Below, in pieces: positions 49,051 to 57,314 of a DNA stretch of 64,000 nt. Below the pieces are notes generated by a model, which saw nothing but the letters and a program-made list of their open reading frames with translations, searched no databases and was not told where the DNA came from. This DNA is from Solwaraspora sp. WMMD406 (lineage in GTDB: Bacteria; Actinomycetota; Actinomycetes; Mycobacteriales; Micromonosporaceae). How positions within the stretch are numbered: position 1 is the first letter of the stretch; each line of letters starts with the position of its first letter. The stretch spans positions 2,666,001-2,730,000 of the forward strand of contig NZ_JARUBF010000001.1 in assembly GCF_029626025.1 (NCBI RefSeq), in the 5' to 3' direction. Position numbers and translations under genes: made by a program.

Positions 49051-52000
49051 ATGACAAGAACCGCCCGGCGATGGCTCGCCATCGCCGCGGGCGCGACACT
49101 CGTCACGCCCATGATCGCCACCGCGCCAGTGGCCGCCCACCCCGGACACGACCACGACGAGAGCTACCAGGTGCTGGTGTTCACCCGCACCGAGGGAGTG
49201 GCCCACCCGTCGACGGCCAAGGCCGTCAACGCCATCCGCACCCTCGGCAACAACAACGGATTCACCATCGACGTCTCCCGTAACGGCACCGTGTTCACCC
49301 CGGAGAACCTGGCCAACTACAGCGCCGTGGTCTTCCTGAACAACACCGGTGACGTGCTCAACGACGTCCAGCAGGAGGCCTTCGAGGACTACGTCCAGGC
49401 CGGCGGCGGCTACCTCGGCGTACACGCCGCCGTCGACGCGGAGCCGGACTGGGCGTTCTACCGCGACCTGGTCGGCACCACCTCGACCGGCACCACCGCC
49501 AGCGGTGCCGGCGTGATCGACGTCGCGGACCGCTACCACCCGTCGACCAGCACCATCTCCCGCGAGCTGACCATCGACGAAAACTACCTGAACTTCACCG
49601 AGAACGTTCGGGGCATCCAGCACGTGCTCGCCACCGTGGACACCGACACGATCAGCGGCAGCAGCATGGGCTACGACCACCCGGTCTCCTGGTGTCAGGA
49701 CTACCAGGGCGGCCGGTCCTGGTACACCGGTCTCGGTTCGTCCCCGGACACCTTCACCGTCGGTGCCGTCCGCAAGCACCTGCTCGGCGGCATCCAGTGG
49801 GCCGCCGGCGCGGCCGAAGGCGACTGCGGTGCGACCGTCGAATCCAACTACGAGCGGGTCGTCCTCAACGACCAGCCCGGTGAGCCGATGAGCCTCGCTG
49901 TGCTGCCCGACGGCCGGGTGCTGCACAACACCCGCGCCGGCGAGATCCGCCTCTACGACCCGGCCTCCGGCGCCAGCCCGGTGATTACCAGCGTGCCGGT
50001 CTACCAGCACGACGAGGACGGCCTGCAGTCGGTCACCCTCGACCCGAACTTCGCCGAGAACAAGTGGGTCTACCTCTACTACGCGCCGCCGCTGGACACC
50101 CCGGTCGACGACCCGGCCACGCCGGGCGTCAACGAGGGTGACGCGCCGGCCAACAGTGACGACCCGAGCGTGTGGGAGGCCTTCAAGGGCTACAACCTGC
50201 TGTCGCGGGTCAAGTTCGTCGAAGAGCCCACGCCGCACCTGGACCTGTCGACCGAGCAGGAAATCCTCAAGGTCGACACCGACCGGGGTGCCTGCTGCCA
50301 CGTCGCCGGCGAGGTCAAGTTCGACGGCAAGGGTCTGCTCTACCTGGTCACCGGCGACGACACCAACGCCAGCGGCTCGGACGGCTACACGCCGATCAAC
50401 CGGTCGCTGACCCGCGGTCCGGCGTACGACGCCGCCCGGTCCTCGGCCAACACCAACGACCTGCGTGGCAAGCTGCTGCGGATCAAGCTGAAAGAAGATG
50501 GCAGCTACAGCATCCCGGCCGGCAACCTGTTCCCCGAATCGCAGGACCTCGACGACCAGACCCGCCCGGAGATCTTCCTGATGGGTCTGCGCAACCCGTT
50601 CCGCTTCGACGTTGACGAGCGCGGCTTCGTCTACATCGGTGACTACTCGCCGGACTCGCGTAACCCGAGTGCCACCCGTGGCCCGGAGGGCACCGGCCGA
50701 TGGTTCGCCACCAACAAGGCGGGCAACTACGGCTGGCCGTACTGCTACTCGCCGACCCTGCCGTACATCGACTACGACTTCACCACCCAGACGTCGGGCG
50801 AGCCGTTCAACTGCGCGGCCCCGATCAACGACTCCCCCCGCAACACCGGCCGTAGCCTGCTGCCGCCGGTCGAGCAGCCACAGTTCTGGTACACCTTCAA
50901 CGCGACCACGACCTGTCGGGACAGCTACCTGGTCGACCCGGCCGGCACCTGCGACTTCCAGTGGCCGGCGATCGGCACCGGTGGCGTCGGCCCGATGGGC
51001 GGCCCGATCTACAAGTTCGACGAGTCGCTGGAGTCGGACTACAAGCTGCCGGAGTATTACCACGACGCCGTGTTCTTCGGCGAGTTCAGCCGGGACCGGA
51101 TGTTCACCATGCGGACCAACGGCAGTGGCAAGTTCTTCGGCGTCGAGCGGTTCCTGCCCAGCACGTTCGTCTTCGACAACCCGATGGACATGGAGATCGG
51201 CCCGGACGGCACCCTGTACGTGCTGGACTACGGTGACGGCTTCTTCCGGGCCAACCCGGACGCGTCGCTTTACCAGATCCGCTACGTCAAGGGCACCCGT
51301 GGCCCGGTCGCCGAACTCGCCGCGTCTCCGACGTCCGGCCAGGCCCCGCTGACCGTGCAGTTCTCCAGCGAGGGCTCGCGTACTCCGGAGGTCGGCGCGA
51401 CCATCAGCATCGCCTGGGACTTCGACGGAGACGGCACCACCGACTCCACCGACCCGGACGCGTCGTACACCTACACCAGCAACGGCGTGTACTACGCCCA
51501 GCTGACGGTGACCGACTCCAACGGCAAGCAGGCGACGTTGAGCCGCACCATCACGGTCGGCAACACCGCGCCGACGGTCGAGGTCGCCACCCCGCTGTCC
51601 GGTTCCTTCTTCAACTGGGGCGACACGGTGCCGTACACGGTCACCGTGACCGACCCCGAAGACGGCACCATCGACTGCGACCGGGTGGAGGTCACCTTCG
51701 TGCTCGGCCACGACGAGCACGGACACCCGCAGACCACCACCACCGGCTGCACCGGCAACCTGCCGACCCCGGCCGACGGTGCCGACCACGCGGGTAGCTA
51801 CCTGTTCGGCGGTATCAGCGCCAGCTACACCGACCTGGGCGGCGGCGGACAGCCGGCGCTGACCACGGTCGGCCAGGCCACCATCCAGCTCTACCAGCAG
51901 CAGGCCGAGTTCGCCCAGGTCAAGCAGGGCGTGTCGGTATCCAACACCTCCGACACCGGTGGCGGTCAGCACGTCTCCGGGATCACCAACGGCGGCTACA

Positions 52001-52308
52001 TCGCGTTCGACCCGATCAACCTGGGCGGGATCGACACGGTGACGCTGCGCCACGCCGGTGGCTCGTCGTCGACCGTGGGCAACCCACGGGCGGTCGTCGA
52101 ACTGCGGGCCGACGCGCCGGACGGACCGCTGGTGGCCAGCACCACGCTCGCCGCCACCGCCGGCTCCAGCGCCTGGACCAGCACCGACGTGGCGGTCGAC
52201 CACCCGGCCGGGACACACCAGCTCTACCTGGTGTTCCGCTCGGTCGAGGGTGGACCAACCTCCAACATGTTCAACCTCAACTGGGTGCAGTTCGGTCCCG
52301 CGAGCTGA
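49051..52308 (+). CDS. Secreted ThuA / PQQ-type sugar dehydrogenase / PKD / CBM multidomain protein
   Basis: 1085 residues. Sec signal (RRWLAIAAGATLVTPMIATAPVAA); ThuA-like domain about 35-250 (VLVFTRTEGVAHPSTAKAVNAIRTLG, GGGYLGVHAAVDAEPDW, WCQDYQGGRSWYTGLG); beta-propeller sugar dehydrogenase about 265-740 (SLAVLPDGRVLHNTRAGEIRLYDP, GEVKFDGKGLLYLVTGDD, MGLRNPFRFDVDERGFVYIGDYS); PKD domain about 760-840 (SIAWDFDGDGTTDSTDPDASYTYTSNGVYYAQLTV); an extra beta domain, then a CBM6-like C-terminus (GGYIAFDPINLGGIDTVTLRHAGG). It probably binds polysaccharide and oxidises or remodels sugars extracellularly. ThuA proteins take part in 3-keto-sugar metabolism. ATG 49051 has GGAGGAACG. Confidence 0.9.
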   Translation: MTRTARRWLAIAAGATLVTPMIATAPVAAHPGHDHDESYQVLVFTRTEGVAHPSTAKAVNAIRTLGNNNGFTIDVSRNGTVFTPENLANYSAVVFLNNTGDVLNDVQQEAFEDYVQAGGGYLGVHAAVDAEPDWAFYRDLVGTTSTGTTASGAGVIDVADRYHPSTSTISRELTIDENYLNFTENVRGIQHVLATVDTDTISGSSMGYDHPVSWCQDYQGGRSWYTGLGSSPDTFTVGAVRKHLLGGIQWAAGAAEGDCGATVESNYERVVLNDQPGEPMSLAVLPDGRVLHNTRAGEIRLYDPASGASPVITSVPVYQHDEDGLQSVTLDPNFAENKWVYLYYAPPLDTPVDDPATPGVNEGDAPANSDDPSVWEAFKGYNLLSRVKFVEEPTPHLDLSTEQEILKVDTDRGACCHVAGEVKFDGKGLLYLVTGDDTNASGSDGYTPINRSLTRGPAYDAARSSANTNDLRGKLLRIKLKEDGSYSIPAGNLFPESQDLDDQTRPEIFLMGLRNPFRFDVDERGFVYIGDYSPDSRNPSATRGPEGTGRWFATNKAGNYGWPYCYSPTLPYIDYDFTTQTSGEPFNCAAPINDSPRNTGRSLLPPVEQPQFWYTFNATTTCRDSYLVDPAGTCDFQWPAIGTGGVGPMGGPIYKFDESLESDYKLPEYYHDAVFFGEFSRDRMFTMRTNGSGKFFGVERFLPSTFVFDNPMDMEIGPDGTLYVLDYGDGFFRANPDASLYQIRYVKGTRGPVAELAASPTSGQAPLTVQFSSEGSRTPEVGATISIAWDFDGDGTTDSTDPDASYTYTSNGVYYAQLTVTDSNGKQATLSRTITVGNTAPTVEVATPLSGSFFNWGDTVPYTVTVTDPEDGTIDCDRVEVTFVLGHDEHGHPQTTTTGCTGNLPTPADGADHAGSYLFGGISASYTDLGGGGQPALTTVGQATIQLYQQQAEFAQVKQGVSVSNTSDTGGGQHVSGITNGGYIAFDPINLGGIDTVTLRHAGGSSSTVGNPRAVVELRADAPDGPLVASTTLAATAGSSAWTSTDVAVDHPAGTHQLYLVFRSVEGGPTSNMFNLNWVQFGPAS

Positions 52309-52314
52309 CCCGAC

Positions 52315-52347
52315 CCGGTGCCGGTGACCGCTGGTCACCGGCACCGG
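52315..52347 (+). terminator. 15-bp perfect hairpin after the ThuA gene
   Basis: CCGGTGCCGGTGACC (52315-52329), loop GCT, complement 52333-52347; six bases after the stop. Probable terminator. Confidence 0.75.
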
Positions 52348-52366
52348 AAGCAGCAATCCGGTAACG

Positions 52367-52395
52367 CCGGGGGCGGGCGCACCACCCGCCCCCGG
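52367..52395 (+). terminator. 11-bp hairpin
   Basis: CCGGGGGCGGG and CCCGCCCCCGG pair perfectly across a 7-base loop, 20 bases downstream of the previous hairpin. Confidence 0.65.
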
Positions 52396-52601
52396 TCAGG
52401 AAGGAAGAAAACAACGCGGGGGAGGCAGGGCCAGTACGCCGAACGTCCCTGCCTGCCACAGCCCCGTCCGTCCGGTCGACCGGGCCCGGCGACGGCATCG
52501 TTGACGCCGACTTCGGCGCCGTCGGCGGTGGTGCCACCCTGGCGCGCCCGGGTGGACGGGGCCCTTCAACACCACATCAGTTGTCGGAAGGTAGGCACGA
52601 C

Positions 52602-53822
52602 ATGCGTACGGGAATCTGGCTCATCGGAGCCCGTGGTTCGGTCGCGGTCACCAGCATCACCGGTGCGCTGGCGCTGCGTGCCAGCCTGGCCGAGGCCACC
52701 GGTTGCGTGACCGAACTTCCCGAACTGCGCGGACCGGCCCTACCTGGCTTCTCCGACCTGGTCTTCGGTGGCCACGACATCGCGACCACGCCGCTGGTCA
52801 AGAAGGCCGACGCGCTCGCGTCGGCCGGGGTCGTGCCCGGCCGGCTCGTCGCCGCCCTGCACGACGACCTCGCCGGCGTCGAGGCGGAGATCCGTCCGCT
52901 GCCAACGGCCGCCACCCAGGCCGAGACAGCCGCGGCGATCGCGGCGGACCTGACCGCCTTCCGCGACCGGCACGCCTTGCGGCGGGTGGTGGTGGTCAAC
53001 GTCTCCACCACCGAACCGGCACCGCCACCGCATCCGGCACACCAGAGCCTCGCCGCGCTCACCGCCGCGCTGGCCGGCCCGGAACCGGTCCTGCCACCCA
53101 GCGCACTGGTCGCGTACGCGGCACTCGGCGCCGGACACGCGTACATCGACTTCACCCCGTCGACCGGCGCCCGGCTACCGGCGCTCGACGAGTTGGCCCG
53201 CCGTGAGCGGGCGCCGTACGCCGGCCACGACGGCAAGACCGGGGAGACGCTTGTCAAGGCGGTACTGGCACCGATGTTCGCGCTGCGCAACCTGCGGGTC
53301 CGCAGCTGGTCGGGCACCAATCTGCTGGGTGGGGGCGACGGCGCCAACCTGGCCGAACCAGCGGCGAACGCGGCCAAGGCGGCCAGCAAACAGCGGGTCC
53401 TCGCCGAGACGCTCGGCTACCAGCCGCAGGGGCACACCCGCATCGAGTACGTCGACGACATCGGCGACTTCAAGACGGCCTGGGATCTGATCACCTTCTC
53501 GGGGTTCCTCGGCACCGGCATGCGGATGGAGTTCACCTGGCACGGCTGCGATTCGGCGTTGGCCGCGCCGCTGGTGCTCGACCTCGCCCGGCTCACCGCC
53601 GCCGCGCAGCACTCCGGTCGCAGCGGCCCGCTGCCCGAACTCGCCTTCTTCTTCAAGGATTCGCTCGGCACCGGGTCGCACTCCCTGTCCGATCAGTGGC
53701 GTGTGCTGGTCGAATTCACCCACGGACTCCACGCCCGGTACGAGTCCGGCGGCGCGGGAGGGTCCTCGGCCGGATCGGGCATCCCGGGGGAGTCCTTGGC
53801 CGAGCCGGGCAGGGCCGCGTGA
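52602..53822 (+). CDS. ino1: Inositol-3-phosphate-synthase-like cyclase, first gene of the ebo operon
   Basis: 406 residues. NAD-binding start GIWLIGARGSVAVTSITGAL, the ANCHOR segment SWSGTNLLGGGDGANLAEPAANAAKAASK, then EYVDDIGDFKTAWDLITFSGFLGTGMRMEFTWHGCDSALAAPLVLDLARL and FFFKDSLG: the catalytic lysines of inositol-phosphate synthase are kept. The family cyclises glucose-6-phosphate to inositol-1/3-phosphate using internal NAD redox. The last 40 residues are Gly/Ser/Ala-rich and variable. It replaces the EboD cyclase of classical ebo operons. Its substrate and product here are untested. ATG 52602 has GGAAGG 11 bases upstream. Confidence 0.85.
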   Translation: MRTGIWLIGARGSVAVTSITGALALRASLAEATGCVTELPELRGPALPGFSDLVFGGHDIATTPLVKKADALASAGVVPGRLVAALHDDLAGVEAEIRPLPTAATQAETAAAIAADLTAFRDRHALRRVVVVNVSTTEPAPPPHPAHQSLAALTAALAGPEPVLPPSALVAYAALGAGHAYIDFTPSTGARLPALDELARRERAPYAGHDGKTGETLVKAVLAPMFALRNLRVRSWSGTNLLGGGDGANLAEPAANAAKAASKQRVLAETLGYQPQGHTRIEYVDDIGDFKTAWDLITFSGFLGTGMRMEFTWHGCDSALAAPLVLDLARLTAAAQHSGRSGPLPELAFFFKDSLGTGSHSLSDQWRVLVEFTHGLHARYESGGAGGSSAGSGIPGESLAEPGRAA

Positions 53823-54835
53823 TGCCCGGCCGATCGCCGAGGCGCGGGAACTGGCGAGCCCGGCTCGGCGACGTGGCACAGCTGGTACGGGCACCGGCGG
53901 CGCTGTCCGTACCCGGTGACGTGGTCGCCGGAGCCGCCGCCAGCGGTGGGCTCGGGCCGCGTACCGTCGGACTGGCCGGCGCGTCCGTCTGCCTGTACTG
54001 GGCCGGGATGGCCGCCAACGACTGGGCCGACCAGGACCTGGACGCCGTCGAGCGGCCGGAGCGCCCGATCCCGTCCGGCCGGATCAGCTCCTCGGCGGCG
54101 TTCGCCGTCGCCGCCGGGCTCACCACCGCCAGCCTGGCCTTGGCCGCCGCGACCGGCGGCCGTCGCGCGCTGGCGGTCGCCGTACCGCTGACCACCGCGG
54201 TGTGGACCTACGATCTGTGGGCCAAGAACACCGCCGCCGGGCCGGCCGTGATGGCCACCTGTCGTGGCCTGGACGTGCTGCTCGGCGCGACCGCGACCGG
54301 CCGACTGCGGTCCGCCGTACCGGCGGCGCTCGCCGTGGCCGCCCACACGTACACCGTCACCGAGCTGTCGCGCAGCGAGGTCAGCGGCGCCGACCGACGG
54401 CTGCCGGTGGCGACCCTCGCCGGTACGGCCGCGATCGCACTGGCGGCCGCCGCCCCTGCCGGGTCCGGCGGCACGGATCGCGTCGCCGCCAGGAACGGCG
54501 GCACGCACGCCAGGAACGGCGGCACGGACTCCGACGCTGCGGCCGTGGGCACTGGTCGGACCGGCCGCCGGTGGCGTGCGGTCGCCGCCGCCGGGCTCGC
54601 CGTCTGGTACGCCGCCCGGTACGGCGCCGCCCAGGCCAAGGTGTACCGCGACCCCGGGCCCGGTCCGGTGCGCGCCGCCGTCGGTGCCGGGATCGTCGGC
54701 CTGCCCGCCCTGCAGGGCGCCCTCACCGCCCGGTCCGGGGCCACCCCCGCCGGCGTGGCCACCGCCGTCGGGCTGGCCGTCTCCGCCGCCGCGCCGCTCG
54801 GCCGCCGGCTTGCCCGCAAGGTGTCCCCGACATGA
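53822..54835 (+). CDS. eboC: UbiA-family prenyltransferase EboC
   Basis: 337 residues, eight helices. The first aspartate motif is NDWADQDLDAVERPERPIPSGRIS (N-D-x-x-D-x-x-x-D); the second is reduced to WTYDLWAKNTAAGPAVMATCRGLDVLLGA. It should attach a polyprenyl group to a small hydroxylated acceptor within the membrane. ATG 53822 overlaps the preceding stop by one base (TGATG), so translation is coupled. A Gly/Thr/Ala-rich cytoplasmic loop between helices 6 and 7 contains repeated RNGGT units. It acts with the cyclase before it and the polyprenyl synthase at the operon end. Confidence 0.9.
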   Translation: MPGRSPRRGNWRARLGDVAQLVRAPAALSVPGDVVAGAAASGGLGPRTVGLAGASVCLYWAGMAANDWADQDLDAVERPERPIPSGRISSSAAFAVAAGLTTASLALAAATGGRRALAVAVPLTTAVWTYDLWAKNTAAGPAVMATCRGLDVLLGATATGRLRSAVPAALAVAAHTYTVTELSRSEVSGADRRLPVATLAGTAAIALAAAAPAGSGGTDRVAARNGGTHARNGGTDSDAAAVGTGRTGRRWRAVAAAGLAVWYAARYGAAQAKVYRDPGPGPVRAAVGAGIVGLPALQGALTARSGATPAGVATAVGLAVSAAAPLGRRLARKVSPT

Positions 54836-55758
54836 GTACCGGCACCGCCGGCCGGGCTCCCGGGCTGCGGTACGGATACGGTACGAACGGCTTCGCCAAC
54901 CATCGGCTGGCCGACGCGCTGCGGGTGCTGGTCGACCTGGGCTACCAGGGTGTGGCGCTCACCCTGGACCACGACCATCTCGACCCGTACGCCGCCGGCC
55001 TGCCGCGCAAGGTGGCCCGGATCGCCGACCAGTTGCGCGATCTCGGCCTCGCCGTGGTCGTCGAAACCGGTGCGCGTTACCTGCTCGACCCGTGGCACAA
55101 GCACGCCCCGACGTTGCTGCACGACGACGCCGAACGCCGGATCGACTTCCTGACCCGGGCCGTGGCAATCGGCGCGGACCTGGGTGCCGAGGCGGTGTCG
55201 TTCTGGTCCGGGGTGTGCCCCGACGGCATCGACGAGGCGACCGCGTGGGACCGGCTCGTCGCGGGCTGCGCCCGGGTGGTGGACGCGGCGGCCGCCGCCG
55301 GCGTCACCCTCGGCTTCGAACCGGAGCCCGGCATGCTGGTCGCCGACATCGCCGACTGGTGGCGGCTGCGGGCCGCGCTCGGCGCGCCGAGCCTGTTCGG
55401 CATCACCCTCGACATCGGCCACTGTCGGTGTCTGGAGCCGAAGTCGGTCCCCGACTGCGTGACCGAGGTCGCCGCGCACCTGGTCAACGTGCAGATCGAC
55501 GACATGCGGCGGGGGGTGCACGAGCACCTCGAATTTGGCACCGGCGAGATCGACTTTCCGCCGGTGCTGGCCGCGCTGCGGGCCGCCGGTTACCCGGGGC
55601 TGGTCGCGGTGGAACTGCCCCGGCACTCGCACGCGGCTCCGGCGATTGCCGCCCGATCCATCGATTTTCTCCGTACCGCCGAACGTGTCGCCGCTACGCC
55701 GGCCGGGCGTCCGATCGCGCCGACCGGTGCCGACGTACCAGAGGGAGGCCAGTCGTGA
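54832..55758 (+). CDS. TIM-barrel sugar phosphate isomerase/epimerase-like protein of the ebo operon
   Basis: 308 residues of the AP-endonuclease-2 fold: YGYGTNGFANHRLADALRVLVDLGYQGVALTLDHDHLDPY, then metal-type ligands in GFEPEPGM (E), LDIGHCRCL (D/H), VNVQIDDMRRGVHEHLEFGTGEIDFPPVL (H/E) and VAVELPRHSH (E). It should isomerise or epimerise the sugar or cyclitol precursor. It is a different protein from EboE further on. ATG 54832 overlaps the EboC stop by ATGA. Not in every described ebo operon; exact reaction unknown. Confidence 0.88.
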   Translation: MSTGTAGRAPGLRYGYGTNGFANHRLADALRVLVDLGYQGVALTLDHDHLDPYAAGLPRKVARIADQLRDLGLAVVVETGARYLLDPWHKHAPTLLHDDAERRIDFLTRAVAIGADLGAEAVSFWSGVCPDGIDEATAWDRLVAGCARVVDAAAAAGVTLGFEPEPGMLVADIADWWRLRAALGAPSLFGITLDIGHCRCLEPKSVPDCVTEVAAHLVNVQIDDMRRGVHEHLEFGTGEIDFPPVLAALRAAGYPGLVAVELPRHSHAAPAIAARSIDFLRTAERVAATPAGRPIAPTGADVPEGGQS

Positions 55759-56462
55759 ACCTGCCCGTCCCGTCCGACTCCGACCACCCGGACCCGTCCC
55801 CCGTCATCGATCAGCTGGTGGCGGCCCTGCGTGCCCGATCCGATCGCGGCGCGTCCGCTCTGGACTGGCTGGCTGACGCCCGCGCCCGGGTGCGCGCCGA
55901 CCCGGAGGCGTTGCCGGCGCTGTTCGCCGCCGTCGGCCGCCGGTGTGGCCGCACCGACCTGCCGGACCTTCCCGGCTGGACCGCCGACGAGGCCGCCCGG
56001 ACCCTGCTGCTGCTGGACCTCAGCTCGGCGACCAGTGGACAGGACGACCTCGCCGACCGGATCGCCGACTGCTACGACCACGGCGACGGTGCCGAGCGAC
56101 GGGCGGTGCTCAAGGCGCTGCCACTGCTGCCGGTCGGCGACCGCGCGGTCCCGCTGCTGCACGACGCGATCCGTACCAACGACACCCGGCTCCTGTCCGC
56201 CGCGCTCGGCCGCTATGCCCGGCACCTGGACCAGCCGATGTGGCGGCAGGCGGTGCTCAAGTGCGTGTTCACCGGGGTGCCGCTGTCCGCCGTACACGAT
56301 CTCGACGCCCGGGCCGACGACGAGCTGCGGATCATGCTGGCCGGGTTGTCCGACGAGCGCACCGCTGCGGGTCGGACCCTGCCGGCGGACGCGGTGGCGC
56401 TGCTGGACCGGCTTCGGGCCGCCGCTGATTCGTCGCACCACGTGCTCAGACAGGAGGGATGA
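55755..56462 (+). CDS. eboA: EboA-domain protein
   Basis: 235 residues, all-helical, matching the EboA domain: RTLLLLDLSSATSGQDDLADRIADCYDHGDGAERRAVLKALPLLPVGDRAVPLLHDAIRTNDTRLLSAALGRYARHLDQPMWRQAVLKCVFTGVPLSAVHDLDARADDELRIMLAGLSDERTAAGRTLPADA. EboA is the hallmark of ebo clusters but has no known activity; it may be a scaffold or an atypical enzyme. The N-terminal 45 residues are unconserved and Pro/Asp-rich. GTG 55755 overlaps the preceding stop by GTGA, tying it to the operon. Confidence 0.93.
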   Translation: MNLPVPSDSDHPDPSPVIDQLVAALRARSDRGASALDWLADARARVRADPEALPALFAAVGRRCGRTDLPDLPGWTADEAARTLLLLDLSSATSGQDDLADRIADCYDHGDGAERRAVLKALPLLPVGDRAVPLLHDAIRTNDTRLLSAALGRYARHLDQPMWRQAVLKCVFTGVPLSAVHDLDARADDELRIMLAGLSDERTAAGRTLPADAVALLDRLRAAADSSHHVLRQEG

Positions 56463-57314
56463 ATGCGCATCTTCGATCCGCACATCCACATGACCTCGCG
56501 GACCACCGACGACTACCAGGCAATGGCCGACGCCGGGGTGCGTGCCCTGGTCGAACCGGCGTTCTGGCTCGGTCAACCGCGCACCAACGTCGGATCGTTC
56601 GTCGACTACTTCGATTCGCTGCTCGGCTGGGAACCGTACCGGGCGAGCCAGTTCGGCATCCGCCACCACGCCACGATCGCCCTGAACCCGAAAGAGGCCA
56701 ACGACCCGCGCTGCGTCGGCGTGCTCGACGTGCTACCCCGTTACCTGGCCAAGGATGGCGTGGTCGCGGTGGGGGAAATCGGCTACGACTCGATGACCCC
56801 GGCCGAGGACGAGGCGTTCGCCGCCCAGCTGGCGTTGGCCCGCGAGTACGAGCTCCCCGCCTTGGTGCACACCCCGCACCGGGACAAGGCGCGGGGCACC
56901 GAACGGACCCTGGCGGTGGTCGCCGAGTCCGGCGTCGAACCGGGCCACGTCGTGGTCGACCACCTCAACGAGGTGACGGTCGGCCTGGTCAAGGAGTCCG
57001 GCTGCTGGATGGGCTTCTCCATCTACCCGGAGACCAAGATGTCGCCGCCGCGCATGGTCGAGATCCTCAAGCAGTACGGTCCCGAGCGGATCCTGGTCAA
57101 CTCGGCGGCCGACTGGGGCCGCTCCGACCCGCTGCTCACCCGCACCACCGGGGAGGCGATGCTCGCCGCCGGCTTCAGCGACGACGACGTCGAACGGGTG
57201 CTGTGGCGCAATCCGGTGGAGTTCTACGGCCAGTCCGGGCGGCTGGACCTCAGCGATCTGGACGCCCCCGCGCCGACGTTCGAGGGCAGTTCGATCATGC
57301 GCGGCGGTGGCTGA
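56463..57314 (+). CDS. eboB: TatD-like metal-dependent hydrolase EboB
   Basis: 283 residues: metal-site start FDPHIHMTSRTTDDYQ (HxH), then ALVEPAFWLGQPRTNVGSFVDYF, GEIGYDSM (Glu), VHTPHRDK (His), VVDHLNEVTV (His) and NSAADWGRSDPL (Asp). TatD-family proteins are phosphodiesterases/deoxyribonucleases, but EboB homologs are thought to be small-molecule hydrolases. The ATG directly follows the EboA stop (TGAATG) with AGGAGGG in front, so it is coupled. Cytoplasmic; function in prenylated-cyclitol synthesis unknown. Confidence 0.93.
   Translation: MRIFDPHIHMTSRTTDDYQAMADAGVRALVEPAFWLGQPRTNVGSFVDYFDSLLGWEPYRASQFGIRHHATIALNPKEANDPRCVGVLDVLPRYLAKDGVVAVGEIGYDSMTPAEDEAFAAQLALAREYELPALVHTPHRDKARGTERTLAVVAESGVEPGHVVVDHLNEVTVGLVKESGCWMGFSIYPETKMSPPRMVEILKQYGPERILVNSAADWGRSDPLLTRTTGEAMLAAGFSDDDVERVLWRNPVEFYGQSGRLDLSDLDAPAPTFEGSSIMRGGG

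Larger units (their letters stand above)
52309..52601. promoter_or_regulatory. Intergenic region between ThuA gene and the ebo operon
   Basis: 293 non-coding bases. After the hairpins at 52315-52347 and 52367-52395 only GC-rich unstructured sequence is visible, with GGAAGG 11 bases before ATG 52602. The ebo operon promoter should lie here; I cannot place -35 and -10 boxes with confidence. Confidence 0.5.

Noticed and set aside
48997-52356. Large minus-strand ORF antisense to the ThuA gene
   Set aside because: It is a GC-bias shadow; its translation is low-complexity Val/Arg/Gly/Asp and has no domain, while the plus strand shows clear domains.
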